Notes: a model not told the origin generated them from the letters alone. 64,000 nt of DNA from Oleispira antarctica RB-8 (GCA_000967895.1 FO203512.1:3905531-3969530), one strand, 5' to 3'; counted from the stretch's first letter, positions 18,867 to 28,413 are shown. A program made the numbers and translations.

Positions 18867-19991
18867 CTAAGAGCTTTTCGCAAGCCTTTGCTCTGCTTTA
18901 GTAGGAAAAGAGTATTTAGCAACTCGTTTTAATACCGTCCAGTATTGCTGGACAAACGATCCCGTATTGTAAGGAATATTGTATTTTTTACACACTGCCT
19001 GAACCTGACTTGCCATTTCAACATAATGGTACGCAGGCACATCAGGAAACAAATGATGTTCAATCTGACAACTTAAGTGCCCTGTTAAAATATGAAAAGC
19101 CCGATGGCCTTCAAAATTTGAAGAGCCTAATATTTGGCGATAATACCATTCGCCACGTGTTTCATTTTTACATTCCTTTTCATCAAACGTCTGTGCATCT
19201 TCAGTAAAATGCCCACAAAAAATAACACTAGCCGTCCACCAATTACGAATAAACTCAGCGATCATATTACCGGCTAATACTGCAAAAAACATCGGCCATG
19301 AAATTAAAGCGGCAAGCAGCGGAAAGAATAAATACTCTTTAAAAACCTGTTTCTTAATTTTAGAAAAAAAAGAGTGTTTTAATTCTTCACGGCTAATAGG
19401 CAAGCTCGATTCTTCTTTACGTTTTCCCGCAAAAATTCTCTCACCAGCAACTTCATGATACGCAATACCAAATTGAAAAAAGCTACTTAATAATGAATAA
19501 GTAATGAACTGAAAACGATTTTTTGGACGCCAGGACATATCGTCACTCAAGCGTAATAAGCCATAACCATAATCACGATCTTTCCCGATAATATTGGTAT
19601 AGGTGTGATGTTCATGATTGTGGTAACGCTTCCAAGATTCTCCATCACCCCAAATATCCCAATCAAACTTACGGGAATTGATATGAGGGTCATTCATCCA
19701 ATCATACTGGCCGTGCATTATGTTATGGCCAATTTCCATATTATCTAAAATTTTGGACAGGGCTAATAACACGACTCCCGCAACCCAAAATAGCGGATTG
19801 AGAAAACCAAGTACTAACGCTAAGCGACCAAATATATCACTACTGCGTTGCACACGAATAACGTTTCTAATATAGCGCGCATCTTTTCCTCCGACCTTAG
19901 CCATTGTTTCTTGACGAATTTTGTTTAGATCGTTTTCAAATGCTTTTAATGATTCTGCATCCGGACGATTACTGGCGAGATTAGTAGTCAT
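18867..19991 (-). CDS. Membrane fatty-acid (acyl) desaturase, DesB-like
   Basis: The frame extends to 20054, but the ATG at 19991 has AAGGA upstream and lies 20 bp after the preceding stop. That gives a 374-residue protein. Three histidine boxes coordinate the di-iron centre: HNIMHGQYDW, HNHEHHTYTN and QIEHHLFPDV (the third with Q-x-x-HH). Hydrophobic pairs flank the boxes. Together with the ferredoxin-type reductase directly upstream, this matches the DesC-DesB pair of Pseudomonas aeruginosa, which makes a delta-9 double bond in exogenous acyl chains. Position specificity is not provable here. Membrane-fluidity adaptation is the expected role. Confidence 0.88.
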   Translation of the reverse strand: MTTNLASNRPDAESLKAFENDLNKIRQETMAKVGGKDARYIRNVIRVQRSSDIFGRLALVLGFLNPLFWVAGVVLLALSKILDNMEIGHNIMHGQYDWMNDPHINSRKFDWDIWGDGESWKRYHNHEHHTYTNIIGKDRDYGYGLLRLSDDMSWRPKNRFQFITYSLLSSFFQFGIAYHEVAGERIFAGKRKEESSLPISREELKHSFFSKIKKQVFKEYLFFPLLAALISWPMFFAVLAGNMIAEFIRNWWTASVIFCGHFTEDAQTFDEKECKNETRGEWYYRQILGSSNFEGHRAFHILTGHLSCQIEHHLFPDVPAYHYVEMASQVQAVCKKYNIPYNTGSFVQQYWTVLKRVAKYSFPTKAEQRLAKSS

Positions 19992-20011
19992 AGTTTTTTC
20001 CTTATCGTCGG

Positions 20012-21160
20012 TTAAAGATCGAGTACAACATCGCCTTGGGCGACGGAGATACACAGCTGAATTTCTTCACTGCCAGTATCTGAATATTGTTGCGTGCGAG
20101 TATTAAACACAATGCCGCTTTTCTTTTTACAGATGCACTGATGACAAACACCAATACGGCAACCCGACACTGGGGTTAAACCTTGTTCTTCTGCTTGCTC
20201 TAATAACGTCGCCGTTTTATCTTTTTCGCTAAAAACCGTTTTTTCCGACGCTTGAAAATGCACAACCGCCTGTTCACTACTTGCCAGCTCAATTGGTGCT
20301 GCACCAAAGAATTCAAAGTTAATTTTTTCTTTAGCAACATCAAGTTCAGCAAGCACTTTTCGTGCTTGTTGAATCATTGGGCTAGGGCCACAAATATAGC
20401 TAGTACGCTGATAATAATCAGGGCAATAATTCTGCAAGTGCTGGTTGCAAATAAAGCCTTCTTGCTCACCATCAACAAACGTAATAGTGATACTAGGATG
20501 TTCTTTCTGTAATTGCTCTAGCTCTTGCTGAAAAACGACTTCATGACTATTCCGTGAGTAATACAGTAGGTGAATATCAAGTTCAGAGGATGATTTATTT
20601 AACGTCTGTCGCCTCAATACCTGCTGTTGCAGCATGGCACGAAATGGAGTGATACCACTTCCCCCCGCAACGAATAAATACTTTTCTGAATTCTGGCGGT
20701 TGAACACAGTTTCAGGTAAAACAAAATCACCTTGTGCCGCAGAAATATTAACTAAACTGCCTGGCGCGAGCTGTTCACGAATCCAAGGCGTTATACGACC
20801 TTGCTGCTGAATACGAATACTCAACTCGATCAAACCTGTCTTTTTATAATAAGCAGGTGACGATGAAATACTAAAGCAGCGCAATGTGCGGCTGCCGTCT
20901 TTTTCGACCATAAACTCAATAAACTGCCCCGCTTGAAATGCTGGCCACTTGCGATCAATTAATCCCGTTTTGGGTTTCAGCACTAAGGTATACATGTCGG
21001 CCATTTCATCACGTATGGCAACGATTTGAGCGCGATAAGCGTCTGTCGCCCACATTGGAGCGATCATCTGAATCAATGGCTGAAAATAGCCAGAAAATGA
21101 GCTGTGCTGGGTTAATGCTTGGCTAAACCAAGTCCAGCCTTGTTGTGTTAATGAGTTCAT
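20012..21160 (-). CDS. Ferredoxin-type flavoprotein reductase, electron donor to the desaturase (DesC-like)
   Basis: A 382-residue NAD(P)H:ferredoxin-type oxidoreductase. The FAD-binding domain has RCFSISSSP (R-x-Y/F-S), the nucleotide domain GGSGITPFRAML and CGPSPMIQQAR. A C-terminal plant-type [2Fe-2S] domain carries CRIGVCHQC and a distal Cys in IQLCISVAQGD. Its stop is 20 bp before the desaturase start, so the pair forms an operon in which this protein passes electrons from NAD(P)H to the di-iron desaturase. A 34-bp palindrome lies 12 bp ahead of its start codon. Confidence 0.9.
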   Translation of the reverse strand: MNSLTQQGWTWFSQALTQHSSFSGYFQPLIQMIAPMWATDAYRAQIVAIRDEMADMYTLVLKPKTGLIDRKWPAFQAGQFIEFMVEKDGSRTLRCFSISSSPAYYKKTGLIELSIRIQQQGRITPWIREQLAPGSLVNISAAQGDFVLPETVFNRQNSEKYLFVAGGSGITPFRAMLQQQVLRRQTLNKSSSELDIHLLYYSRNSHEVVFQQELEQLQKEHPSITITFVDGEQEGFICNQHLQNYCPDYYQRTSYICGPSPMIQQARKVLAELDVAKEKINFEFFGAAPIELASSEQAVVHFQASEKTVFSEKDKTATLLEQAEEQGLTPVSGCRIGVCHQCICKKKSGIVFNTRTQQYSDTGSEEIQLCISVAQGDVVLDL

Positions 21161-21171
21161 GATGGACTCCT

Positions 21172-21205
21172 ATAATTTCAGCATACAAATGTACGCTGAA
21201 ATTAT
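21172..21205. promoter_or_regulatory. 34-bp near-perfect palindromic operator ahead of the reductase-desaturase operon
   Basis: ATAATTTCAGC (21172-21182) and GCTGAAATTAT (21195-21205) are perfect reverse complements. The inner part AGCATACAAATGTACGCT is also symmetrical apart from one base pair and the centre. The inner 18 bp resemble the AGCGTACA-NN-TGT(A/T)CGCT type sites recalled for FabR/DesT TetR-family regulators of unsaturated fatty acid genes. No such regulator is encoded in the window. Confidence 0.7.
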
Positions 21206-21269
21206 GTAAGAGTCTATTGATGAAAAAGAAAGGGCTTAATGCCTAGGAGTTAACAATTAAATGTTAAAG

Positions 21270-22562
21270 CTAACGGTAAAGCTGCTCAGTCACTAACGTC
21301 GTTAAGCGTGCCACCGCACCTTGATTATCTGCAACAACACGCTGGCCCTGAGTTCCCATGTCCATTCGTAGTTCAGGGCGCTCTAATAACTGTCGTAGAC
21401 ACGTTGTCAGTTGCTCTCCCGAGGTTTGTTGCATAGCACCTTGGTTAATCAACTGTTGCGCTATGGCTGCGAAGTTATAATCACTCATCCCCATCACTAC
21501 CGCTTTCGACAACGCACAGGCTTCAAGCGGATTATGACCGCCATGCTCAATAAAGCTGCCACCAATAATCGCAACATCAGCACTAGCGAGTAATAAAAGC
21601 ATCTCACCCATAGTATCGGCCAAATATACCTGCGTCATCGCGCTTGGCTGTAAATTGCCCTTTTCAAGCGACTCACTGCGCCTGACCAAATTCAAACGTC
21701 GATCTAAAACCAAAGCTGCCACTTCATCAAAACGTTCAGGATGGCGTGGAACGATCGTTAATAATAAATCAGGAAAGTCTGCCAATAACTGTTGATAACT
21801 CGCTAAGATAAGATCATCTTCCCCTTCATGACTGCTGGCTAAAACCATGACAGGCCGAGACTCACCCCACTGCACCTTAAGCGCCTGACCTTCGGCTAAT
21901 GATTGCTTAGGCACACTGATATCAAATTTAATACTGCCCGTTACATCGACCTTTCTATCATCAATACCAAGGGCAATGAAGCGCTCTGCATCATTGCGAT
22001 GCTGCGCCGCGACCAAATCGAGTCCCTGCAACATAGGCCGCGTCAGCTTGGGAAACTTGGCATATCCCTTGGCTGATTTTTCAGACAATCGAGCGTTTGC
22101 CAAAATCACCGGCACCTGCTGTTTATTACAGCTGCGAATGATATTCGGCCAAAGCTCTGTTTCCATAATGATACAAATACTGGGCTGAATTTTTTTAATA
22201 AAACGATTCATTAACCAAGGCAGGTCATAGGGTAAATAAAGATGAACAATGCGCCCAGCCGCTAGATCACCAGCATACAAACGCAGCACTTGATCAGACC
22301 CCGTGGGGGTTGTCGTGGTAATAGTAAGTGTTAAATCAGGATGAGCAGCTTGTAAACTGCGCACCAAGGGTTCCGCAGCCAACGTCTCACCTACTGACAC
22401 AGAATGGATTAGTAACCCATTAGCCTTGCCATTGAAAGTGAACATAGCAAAACGCTCTGTCCAGCGTTGACGGTAACCCGGATTCGAGCCACCACGCAGC
22501 CACATTCGAAGCAAAATAATAGGAATGGCTAAGGTAAAAACCAAGTTGTAAAAAAAACGAGC
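21270..22562 (-). CDS. waaA: 3-deoxy-D-manno-octulosonic acid (Kdo) transferase
   Basis: A 430-residue GT30-family enzyme attaching Kdo to lipid IVA at the inner face of the cytoplasmic membrane. The frame runs to 22598, but the GTG at 22562 preceded by GGAG gives the usual N-terminal membrane anchor (ARFFYNLVFTLAIPIILL) and normal length. The catalytic Glu lies in HSVSVGETLAAEP. IIMETELWPN, ANARLSEKSAKGY and GGSFIEHGGHNPLEA (sugar-nucleotide binding) are diagnostic. It is divergent from hldE, another LPS inner-core gene. Confidence 0.93.
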   Translation of the reverse strand, partial: ARFFYNLVFTLAIPIILLRMWLRGGSNPGYRQRWTERFAMFTFNGKANGLLIHSVSVGETLAAEPLVRSLQAAHPDLTLTITTTTPTGSDQVLRLYAGDLAAGRIVHLYLPYDLPWLMNRFIKKIQPSICIIMETELWPNIIRSCNKQQVPVILANARLSEKSAKGYAKFPKLTRPMLQGLDLVAAQHRNDAERFIALGIDDRKVDVTGSIKFDISVPKQSLAEGQALKVQWGESRPVMVLASSHEGEDDLILASYQQLLADFPDLLLTIVPRHPERFDEVAALVLDRRLNLVRRSESLEKGNLQPSAMTQVYLADTMGEMLLLLASADVAIIGGSFIEHGGHNPLEACALSKAVVMGMSDYNFAAIAQQLINQGAMQQTSGEQLTTCLRQLLERPELRMDMGTQGQRVVADNQGAVARLTTLVTEQLYR

Positions 22563-22710
22563 CACTCGCAGTTCTCCGATTAATGAATACCGACGCACAT
22601 TAGCGGTCTATATTACCAAAACCCCCGCCAAGCTTATATAGCCTGTCTGCTAGTTCCTGATGGCTACTTTTGTTAGACTGAGTACTCTTTAATTTACGTG
22701 GCGGATCAAG

Positions 22711-24141
22711 ATGGATTTACAAGTTCCAAACTTCCATCAAGCACAGGTATTAGTATTCGGCGATGTTATGCTGGATCGTTATTGGCAGGGGCCTACATCG
22801 CGCATATCCCCTGAAGCACCAGTACCTGTGGTGAAAGTACAAGACATTGAAAACCGTGCTGGCGGCGCGGGCAACGTGGCGTTAAACATCGCGACCTTAG
22901 GTGCCAAAGCACACCTATTTGGCATTACCGGTGATGACGAAAACGCCAACGACCTTGAATATATGCTAAAAAGCAAAGGCGTTGACTGTGATTTCTTGCG
23001 TCATAAAACCAGCCCAACCATTACCAAATTACGTATTTTAAGTCGCAACCAACAACTGATTCGGTTAGATTTTGAAGAAGCGTTTCACGATGTTGATCTC
23101 ACCGCGATTTATCAACAATTTGACCAACAGGTCGCTAATGCGGGTGCGGTTATTTTATCGGACTATAACAAGGGCGCATTAACCGACCCACAGCGTTTGA
23201 TTCAAGCGGCTCGTAAAGTTGGCACTCCGGTATTAGTCGACCCTAAAGGCACTGATTTTAGTATCTACCGTGGTGCGACATTAATTACCCCTAATCTGGC
23301 CGAGTTTGAAGCCGTTGTCGGTTATTGCAAAGACGACGAAACGTTACTGGCAAAAGGCAAAGCGTTATTAGAAGAACATGACCTTACGGCCTTATTAGTG
23401 ACACGCAGTGAAAAAGGCATGACCTTGATTCAGCGTGATGTTGAACCTTTAACCCTGCCGACTCGCGCCCGTGAAGTGTATGACGTGACTGGCGCAGGCG
23501 ATACCGTAATTTCTGTTTTGGCCACGGCATTAGCCGCAGGTGAATCGTTAGAGCACGCAACAGCCTTTGCTAATATTGCCGCCGGTATTGTGGTGGGTAA
23601 ACTGGGTACAGCAACCGTTACCAGTGATGAATTACGCAGCGATATTCGCAGCGAGCAACACGGTGGCGCCGCCGTCTTCGACGAAGATGAACTCATGCAG
23701 CTCGTACGTGAATGCAAAGAACGTGGAGAAAGCTTAGTGATGACGAATGGTTGTTTCGACATTATTCATCCTGGCCATGTACAGTATTTAAAAGAAGCGA
23801 AAACCTTAGGCGATCGTTTATTAGTTGCGGTGAATAGCGATGAGTCGGTATCACGTTTAAAAGGCCCGACTCGCCCGATCAATCCACTCGATCACCGTAT
23901 GGCAGTCTTGGCGGGCTTGGAAAGCGTCGACTGGGTTGTACCTTTTAACGAAGATACTCCAGAGCGCCTAATCACTAAAGTACTTCCGAGTATTTTGGTC
24001 AAGGGTGGCGATTATAAAATCGAAGAAATTGCAGGCGGCGAAGCCGTAATGGACGCAGGCGGTGAAGTGATTGTTTTGAGCTTTAAAGATAACTGCTCAA
24101 CCAGCGCCATCGTTAAACGTATTCAGGCTGAGAAGGCTTAA
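22711..24141 (+). CDS. hldE: Bifunctional heptose-7-phosphate kinase / heptose-1-phosphate adenylyltransferase
   Basis: A 476-residue fusion. The N-terminal PfkB/ribokinase domain (about 1-315) has [30 protein letters not shown] and [14 protein letters not shown]. The C-terminal nucleotidyltransferase domain (about 340-476) has [16 protein letters not shown] (HxGH) and [15 protein letters not shown]. It makes ADP-D-glycero-beta-D-manno-heptose precursors for the LPS core. The next gene, hldD, encodes the following enzymatic step. The start follows a weak GGA. Confidence 0.96.
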   Translation: MDLQVPNFHQAQVLVFGDVMLDRYWQGPTSRISPEAPVPVVKVQDIENRAGGAGNVALNIATLGAKAHLFGITGDDENANDLEYMLKSKGVDCDFLRHKTSPTITKLRILSRNQQLIRLDFEEAFHDVDLTAIYQQFDQQVANAGAVILSDYNKGALTDPQRLIQAARKVGTPVLVDPKGTDFSIYRGATLITPNLAEFEAVVGYCKDDETLLAKGKALLEEHDLTALLVTRSEKGMTLIQRDVEPLTLPTRAREVYDVTGAGDTVISVLATALAAGESLEHATAFANIAAGIVVGKLGTATVTSDELRSDIRSEQHGGAAVFDEDELMQLVRECKERGESLVMTNGCFDIIHPGHVQYLKEAKTLGDRLLVAVNSDESVSRLKGPTRPINPLDHRMAVLAGLESVDWVVPFNEDTPERLITKVLPSILVKGGDYKIEEIAGGEAVMDAGGEVIVLSFKDNCSTSAIVKRIQAEKA

Positions 24142-24161
24142 ACGAATACATAATTTTGCAG

Positions 24162-24195
24162 AAGCTAATGTGATTTCAACATTCCACATTAGCTT
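24162..24195 (+). terminator. Hairpin between hldE and hldD
   Basis: AAGCTAATGTG and CACATTAGCTT form a perfect 11-bp stem with a 12-nt loop. No T-run follows, so it could attenuate or stabilise rather than fully terminate the hldE message. Confidence 0.5.
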
Positions 24196-24222
24196 TGATA
24201 AAAATTTGAATGAGTTAATTAT

Positions 24223-25188
24223 ATGATTATCGTAACAGGCGGCGCTGGCTTCATCGGCAGCAACATCGTTAAGACTTTAAACGCACAAGGTCGTACAGAT
24301 ATTATCGTGGTGGATGATTTAACCGATGGTAAAAAGTTTTACAACCTAAGCGACTGCGACATTGCCGATTATCTTGATAAAGATGATTTCTTGCAGCTCG
24401 TAAAAATCGACGATCCAATTCTGAATAATGTCGAAGCGATTTTCCACGAAGGCGCGTGTTCCTCTACCACAGAGTGGGACGGTAAATTCATGATGGAAAA
24501 TAACTACGAATATTCCAAAACTCTTTTACACGCCTGCATCATTCGTGAGATTCCATTTCTATACGCTTCTAGTGCATCGGTTTATGGTGCAGGATCGGTC
24601 TTTAAAGAGCAGCGTGAACACGAACAGCCTCTCAACGTTTATGGCTATTCCAAATGGCAATTCGACCAATACGTGCGTGAAATTCAGCATACGTTTAAAT
24701 CTCAGGTGGTTGGCTTCCGTTACTTCAACGTTTACGGCCCACGCGAACAACATAAAGGCAGTATGTCTTCCGTTGCATTCCACTTTAATAACCAAGTAAA
24801 AGAAAACGGCGTTGCTAAACTATTTGGCGGTTCTGATGGCTATGAAGATGGTGAGCAGCGTCGTGATTTCGTATTCGTTGGCGATGTAGTTAAAGTGAAT
24901 CTTTGGTTCTTAGACAACCCAGATAAGTCAGGTATTTTTAACTTAGGGACTGGCCGCTGCCAGAGCTTTAACGATGTCGCAAATGCCGTGATCGATTGGC
25001 ACGACGAGCAAGGCACTCACGTAACGAAAGCGACCAAAGAGTACATGCCGTTCCCTGAGCATCTTAAAGGCGCATATCAGAGCTTTACTGAAGCGGATAT
25101 TTCTAAACTGCGCGACATGGGCTACGACCAACCTTTTGCTACTGTAGAAGAAGGCACTCGCGCTTATTTAGACCTGTTGAATAAGTAG
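24223..25188 (+). CDS. hldD: ADP-L-glycero-D-manno-heptose 6-epimerase
   Basis: A 321-residue extended short-chain dehydrogenase. [11 protein letters not shown] binds [12 protein letters not shown] carries the catalytic Ser, [10 protein letters not shown] is the Y-x-x-x-K pair, and [15 protein letters not shown] is the substrate loop typical of HldD. It inverts C6 of ADP-heptose, completing the precursor begun by HldE upstream. The adjacency hldE-hldD is not universal and suggests coordinated supply. A bidirectional terminator follows. Confidence 0.95.
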   Translation: MIIVTGGAGFIGSNIVKTLNAQGRTDIIVVDDLTDGKKFYNLSDCDIADYLDKDDFLQLVKIDDPILNNVEAIFHEGACSSTTEWDGKFMMENNYEYSKTLLHACIIREIPFLYASSASVYGAGSVFKEQREHEQPLNVYGYSKWQFDQYVREIQHTFKSQVVGFRYFNVYGPREQHKGSMSSVAFHFNNQVKENGVAKLFGGSDGYEDGEQRRDFVFVGDVVKVNLWFLDNPDKSGIFNLGTGRCQSFNDVANAVIDWHDEQGTHVTKATKEYMPFPEHLKGAYQSFTEADISKLRDMGYDQPFATVEEGTRAYLDLLNK

Positions 25189-25210
25189 CTGTTATTTCAA
25201 TAAGCAAAAG

Positions 25211-25277
25211 AAAACCGCTCATACCTAACTTAATGCCTAATCTAGATATTGAGCACGGGTATTGAGCGGTTTTTTTA
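25211..25277. terminator. Bidirectional terminator between hldD and the 78-residue gene
   Basis: AAAACCGCTCA (25211-25221) pairs with TGAGCGGTTTT (25263-25273). ATACC and GGTAT pair just inside, around a long loop. T7 follows on the plus strand, and TTTTCTTTT on the minus strand. Confidence 0.85.
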
Positions 25278-25278
25278 T

Positions 25279-25515
25279 TTATGACTTCATTTTTTCTTTT
25301 ATTTTTTCTAACGCACTGCGCATATTGTCACTAGAAGATTCTGAAGCAACCTTAGACAATTCATAGTCATTACCATTTTCTGCTTTTTTCATGATAAACA
25401 CTTCATCGCTACCTTCTATCATGACTTTGCCAGACCCTCCGGCTTTTAACACTTTATCGAGCTCTACTTGAGTATCAGGCTCTAGCGGAATGATAGTGCT
25501 CTTTGAATCTTTCAT
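25279..25515 (-). CDS. Small acidic/lysine-rich hypothetical protein
   Basis: A 78-residue protein I do not recognise. A compact beta-rich N-terminal part (TIIPLEPDTQVELDKVLKAG, then GSGKVMIEGSDEVFIMKKA) is followed by a polar C-terminal helix ending in SALEKIKEKMKS. The start has a good AGGAAG Shine-Dalgarno, and the gene runs up to a strong terminator, so it is probably real. The fold hint resembles small antitoxin-like or prevent-host-death-like proteins, but no toxin partner is adjacent, so I do not claim this. Confidence 0.6.
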   Translation of the reverse strand: MKDSKSTIIPLEPDTQVELDKVLKAGGSGKVMIEGSDEVFIMKKAENGNDYELSKVASESSSDNMRSALEKIKEKMKS

Positions 25516-25707
25516 TTTTTCTTCCTATATATCAATATGTATGAGGATGCTTAGATCAGATTAGCATGACATTCATTTTAAGGGATTTCTATTCTAGTGG
25601 CCCAACTAATTCAGCGCAAAAGGCACGATACCTTGCAATTCCCACATTAAATAAGCATATTCTAAGGCTATTGGTCACAATTCACCTGCGGATACACCCG
25701 AAACAAA

Positions 25708-26559
25708 ATGAATATACTCCATATCTCAGATATGCATTTTGGTCCTCGCCATTGGCTTGGGAAAACTGAATTACTGCTAGAGAAACTGAACAGTTATAAA
25801 GCCGATATTGTCATCAATACCGGGGATAGTACGACGGACGGTCTTGAGAGTGAATATCAAGCCGCTGGAGAGTTTTTAAATGCCATTCAGTGTGAACATA
25901 TCGTCTCGATTCCTGGAAACCATGACAAACGAAACATGCGCAGTGCTGACTACTTTCATCAGTACATTGACGACACCGATGTCATCCGCCCACTAAATCG
26001 TGACAACTGTAAAAAGAACTACATTTTTCTTGATGCAACGACCAATGGCGTCAGAGATCATTTCACTGACATCAATTTTCTAAAAAAAATTACGATTGAT
26101 GACAAGTCTGTTCTATTGATCTGTCTTGATACCAATACACTCTATTCAGATAAAGGTTTTGTCGATACGGAAATGCTACGAACGCTCTCACAGGCGATTA
26201 GCGAAACACCTCACGATAAAATAATGTTACTCAATCATCACTCAATTTTAGACTCTGATTCGGACCCGCTTTTCAATTCCAGATTGGTTGTTGAGTTTGT
26301 CAGAAAGAATAATATAGAACATGTTTTCTGTGGTCATACCCATCAACTATCATTGATGAAATCCACCGACCTGTATCACAAGCATTCATTCACTCAATAT
26401 AAAAATGGCTCACTCTCTAGCGCTAACACCCCTAACGATACCAATATGTTTTTATATTATAAAAACTTAGGCACTGAAGCCATGGAGACTCATGTCGTGC
26501 GCGTTATTATTGAAGGTGAAGGTTTGAGATTTGAAGAAGAAGTGATTTATAATAACTAA
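25708..26559 (+). CDS. Calcineurin-like metallophosphoesterase
   Basis: A 283-residue cytoplasmic phosphoesterase. The metal motifs are complete: ISDMHFGPRHW (D-x-H), INTGDSTTDG (GD), IPGNHDKR (GNHD), LNHHSIL and CGHTHQL (GHxH). It is as long as CpdA, but differs in the core and lacks the nudF cluster context. The substrate (cyclic nucleotide, nucleotide or phospholipid headgroup) cannot be assigned. It is a single gene flanked by oppositely oriented genes, with a weak ribosome-binding site ahead of the ATG. Confidence 0.85.
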   Translation: MNILHISDMHFGPRHWLGKTELLLEKLNSYKADIVINTGDSTTDGLESEYQAAGEFLNAIQCEHIVSIPGNHDKRNMRSADYFHQYIDDTDVIRPLNRDNCKKNYIFLDATTNGVRDHFTDINFLKKITIDDKSVLLICLDTNTLYSDKGFVDTEMLRTLSQAISETPHDKIMLLNHHSILDSDSDPLFNSRLVVEFVRKNNIEHVFCGHTHQLSLMKSTDLYHKHSFTQYKNGSLSSANTPNDTNMFLYYKNLGTEAMETHVVRVIIEGEGLRFEEEVIYNN

Positions 26560-26644
26560 CGTCAGAGCAAGAATGACCACTAATACCTAATAAAAAATAG
26601 CTCAAGGGCGTATTAGTGGCCACTTTTCTTTTACATACGATTTA

Positions 26645-27031
26645 TTAAACTTTAATAATATTGCGTTCGATAAACACTTCTTTCGCAACAAACATAGCGT
26701 TCAAACACGCTGGGAAACCTGCATAAAGCGCTATTTGTATAATCGTTTCAGTAATTTCTTTAGGCTGGCAGCCAACGTTTAAAGCGCCGTTAATATGGAC
26801 ATTCAGCTGTGGCTGGCATCCCCCCAATGCAGCTAATGCAGCGACAGTTGCTAACTCTCTACTTTTTAAATCCAGCCCAGGGCGTTGATAGATATCACCA
26901 AATCCAAATTCAATAATAATTTCTGCAAGATCAGGCGATATATCAGCTAAACCATCAATGACTTTTTGACCGGCTTCACCATCAATTTCTTTCAGCTTAA
27001 TAAGTCCTGATTCAAAACGTTCACTATTCAT
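26645..27031 (-). CDS. Carboxymuconolactone decarboxylase-family protein
   Basis: A 128-residue AhpD/CMD-fold protein with the conserved segment LATVAALAALGGCQPQLNVH followed by INGALNVGCQPKEITETI. It lacks the C-x-x-C pair of AhpD-type peroxidases (single cysteines lie apart), so it is closer to the decarboxylase-like/YurZ branch. It is transcribed from what looks like a MerR-type promoter that overlaps the end of the upstream MerR gene, so it is the probable target of that regulator. The substrate is unknown. Confidence 0.82.
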   Translation of the reverse strand: MNSERFESGLIKLKEIDGEAGQKVIDGLADISPDLAEIIIEFGFGDIYQRPGLDLKSRELATVAALAALGGCQPQLNVHINGALNVGCQPKEITETIIQIALYAGFPACLNAMFVAKEVFIERNIIKV

Positions 27032-27068
27032 AACTTTTCCTTGTAAGATTATTTAGTTTGACTAAACA

Positions 27069-27099
27069 ACCTTACATCCTAGAGTAAACTCTAAGTCAA
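27069..27099 (-). promoter_or_regulatory. MerR-type promoter/operator with 19-bp spacer
   Basis: On the minus strand a -35 TTGACT (27099-27094) and a -10-like TAAGGT (27074-27069) are separated by 19 bp. The spacer is filled by the near-perfect dyad CTTAGAGT-TT-ACTCTAGG (27078-27095 on the plus strand). An over-long spacer with a dyad is the hallmark of promoters activated by MerR-family proteins. The TGA inside the -35 box is the MerR stop codon. Confidence 0.75.
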
Positions 27100-27464
27100 G
27101 TGATCGTTTCGCTTTCAATGACTTTTTTATAATACTCAATTTTCTCTTTCAATTTATTAAGGTGAAGAGTTTCTATATCGATTTTATCTTTCAATAGCTC
27201 AGTATGCTCTTCAAGCAACCTCATTCGAAGTCCGCTAGTGCTTTGACCTTGATGCCTTAAATCAGCGTAGTCGCCAATAGTTTCAAGAGACATCCCTGTA
27301 TCTTTTAGCCGCTTAACAAATTTAATCCACTCAACATCTTTTTGTGTAAAGTAGCGATGACCGCTAGAATTCCTAATTATATTTTTTAATAAACCAATCT
27401 TTTCGTAATAACGAAGGGTATATGCTGACACATCTACAAGCTCTGAAAATTGCTTTATATTCAT
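27096..27464 (-). CDS. MerR-family transcriptional regulator
   Basis: The frame runs to 27530, but the ATG at 27464 starts exactly at the MerR N-terminus (MNIKQFSELVDVSAYTLRYY). The 122-residue protein has the winged HTH (LRYYEKIGLLKNIIRNSSGH then RYFTQKDVEWI) and a dimerisation coiled coil (about 75-118). There are no Cys ligands of metal sensors in the C-terminal part, so an organic or redox signal is more likely. It lies 25 bp downstream of the glutaminase gene and directly upstream of the CMD gene, whose MerR-type promoter overlaps its stop codon. Confidence 0.88.
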   Translation of the reverse strand: MNIKQFSELVDVSAYTLRYYEKIGLLKNIIRNSSGHRYFTQKDVEWIKFVKRLKDTGMSLETIGDYADLRHQGQSTSGLRMRLLEEHTELLKDKIDIETLHLNKLKEKIEYYKKVIESETIT

Positions 27465-27489
27465 AATATTATTTTTTAAAAAACACCCA

Positions 27490-28413
27490 TCAAAATATAG
27501 AAGATTGAGTTTTACTGGTAAGCGCTTCAAGCACTTTCATGCCTTTGTAAGAGTTACCGTTAACATTCAGCTTAGGGCTCCAAACTGCGATACAAAACTG
27601 TCCTGGATGAACAGCAATAATCCCACCACCCACACCACTCTTACCGGGCAAACCGGTTTTAAACGCAAACTCACCCGCTTCATCATAAAAACCGCACATT
27701 TGCATCACAGAATTTATTCTCTTTGAACGCTCTGGGCTAATAACTCGTACATTGGTAATGGGATTGACACCCGCATAAGCAAGAAACAAAAAGGTTTGCG
27801 TGAGTTCTTTGCAAGTCATTTCGATTGAACATAGATGAAAATATAAATCGAGAACAACGTCTACATCATTATGTATATTGCCAAAGCTCTTCATAAAATA
27901 AGTAAGCGCATAGTTTCTATAGCCTGTTTTTTTCTCTGAATCGGCTACTTCAGGGCAATATTTAACCGTATCAATGCCCGATGTCTTACGAATGAAATCA
28001 AGTAACTCTACCTTTGGATTTTGTAAACAAGAAACCAAGATATCGCAAACCACAATAGCACCTGCATTGATAAAGGGATTACGGGGAATACCTTTTTCAT
28101 TTTCTAACTGCACTAACGAATTAAAAGCAGATCCCGATGGTTCAACCCCAACTCGGCACCACATATCTTTACCCATAATTTTTAAGGCTAAGGTCAACGA
28201 CAATACTTTTGCAATACTTTGAATCGAAAATTTCTCATTCGAATCACCCAATGAATACCCTGTTTTATCAACTGTCATTAGATGAATACCCAATTTACTC
28301 GGATTCACTTTACCCAACTCTGGTATATAACTAGCAACCTCACCTACATCATCAATACCTTCAAGTTCGGCTGTTATTTCTAGAAATATTTTTTGATAAT
28401 CTATATTATTCAT
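27490..28413 (-). CDS. glsA: Glutaminase
   Basis: A 307-residue serine-dependent beta-lactamase-fold glutaminase. The S-x-x-K is in FSIQSIAKV (Ser66, Lys69). NPFINAGAIVV and GLPGKSGVGGGI are the conserved substrate-pocket and tail motifs. It deamidates glutamine to glutamate and ammonia in the cytoplasm. It precedes the MerR gene by 25 bp on the same strand, so the regulator may be co-transcribed with it. The E. coli homologues (ybaS/glsA, yneH/glsB) give the symbol; which paralogue is meant is not implied. Confidence 0.93.
   Translation of the reverse strand: MNNIDYQKIFLEITAELEGIDDVGEVASYIPELGKVNPSKLGIHLMTVDKTGYSLGDSNEKFSIQSIAKVLSLTLALKIMGKDMWCRVGVEPSGSAFNSLVQLENEKGIPRNPFINAGAIVVCDILVSCLQNPKVELLDFIRKTSGIDTVKYCPEVADSEKKTGYRNYALTYFMKSFGNIHNDVDVVLDLYFHLCSIEMTCKELTQTFLFLAYAGVNPITNVRVISPERSKRINSVMQMCGFYDEAGEFAFKTGLPGKSGVGGGIIAVHPGQFCIAVWSPKLNVNGNSYKGMKVLEALTSKTQSSIF

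Noticed and set aside
25566-25769. Plus-strand open frame overlapping the start of the metallophosphoesterase
   Set aside because: It overlaps a well-supported gene in another frame, and its product has no protein-like features.
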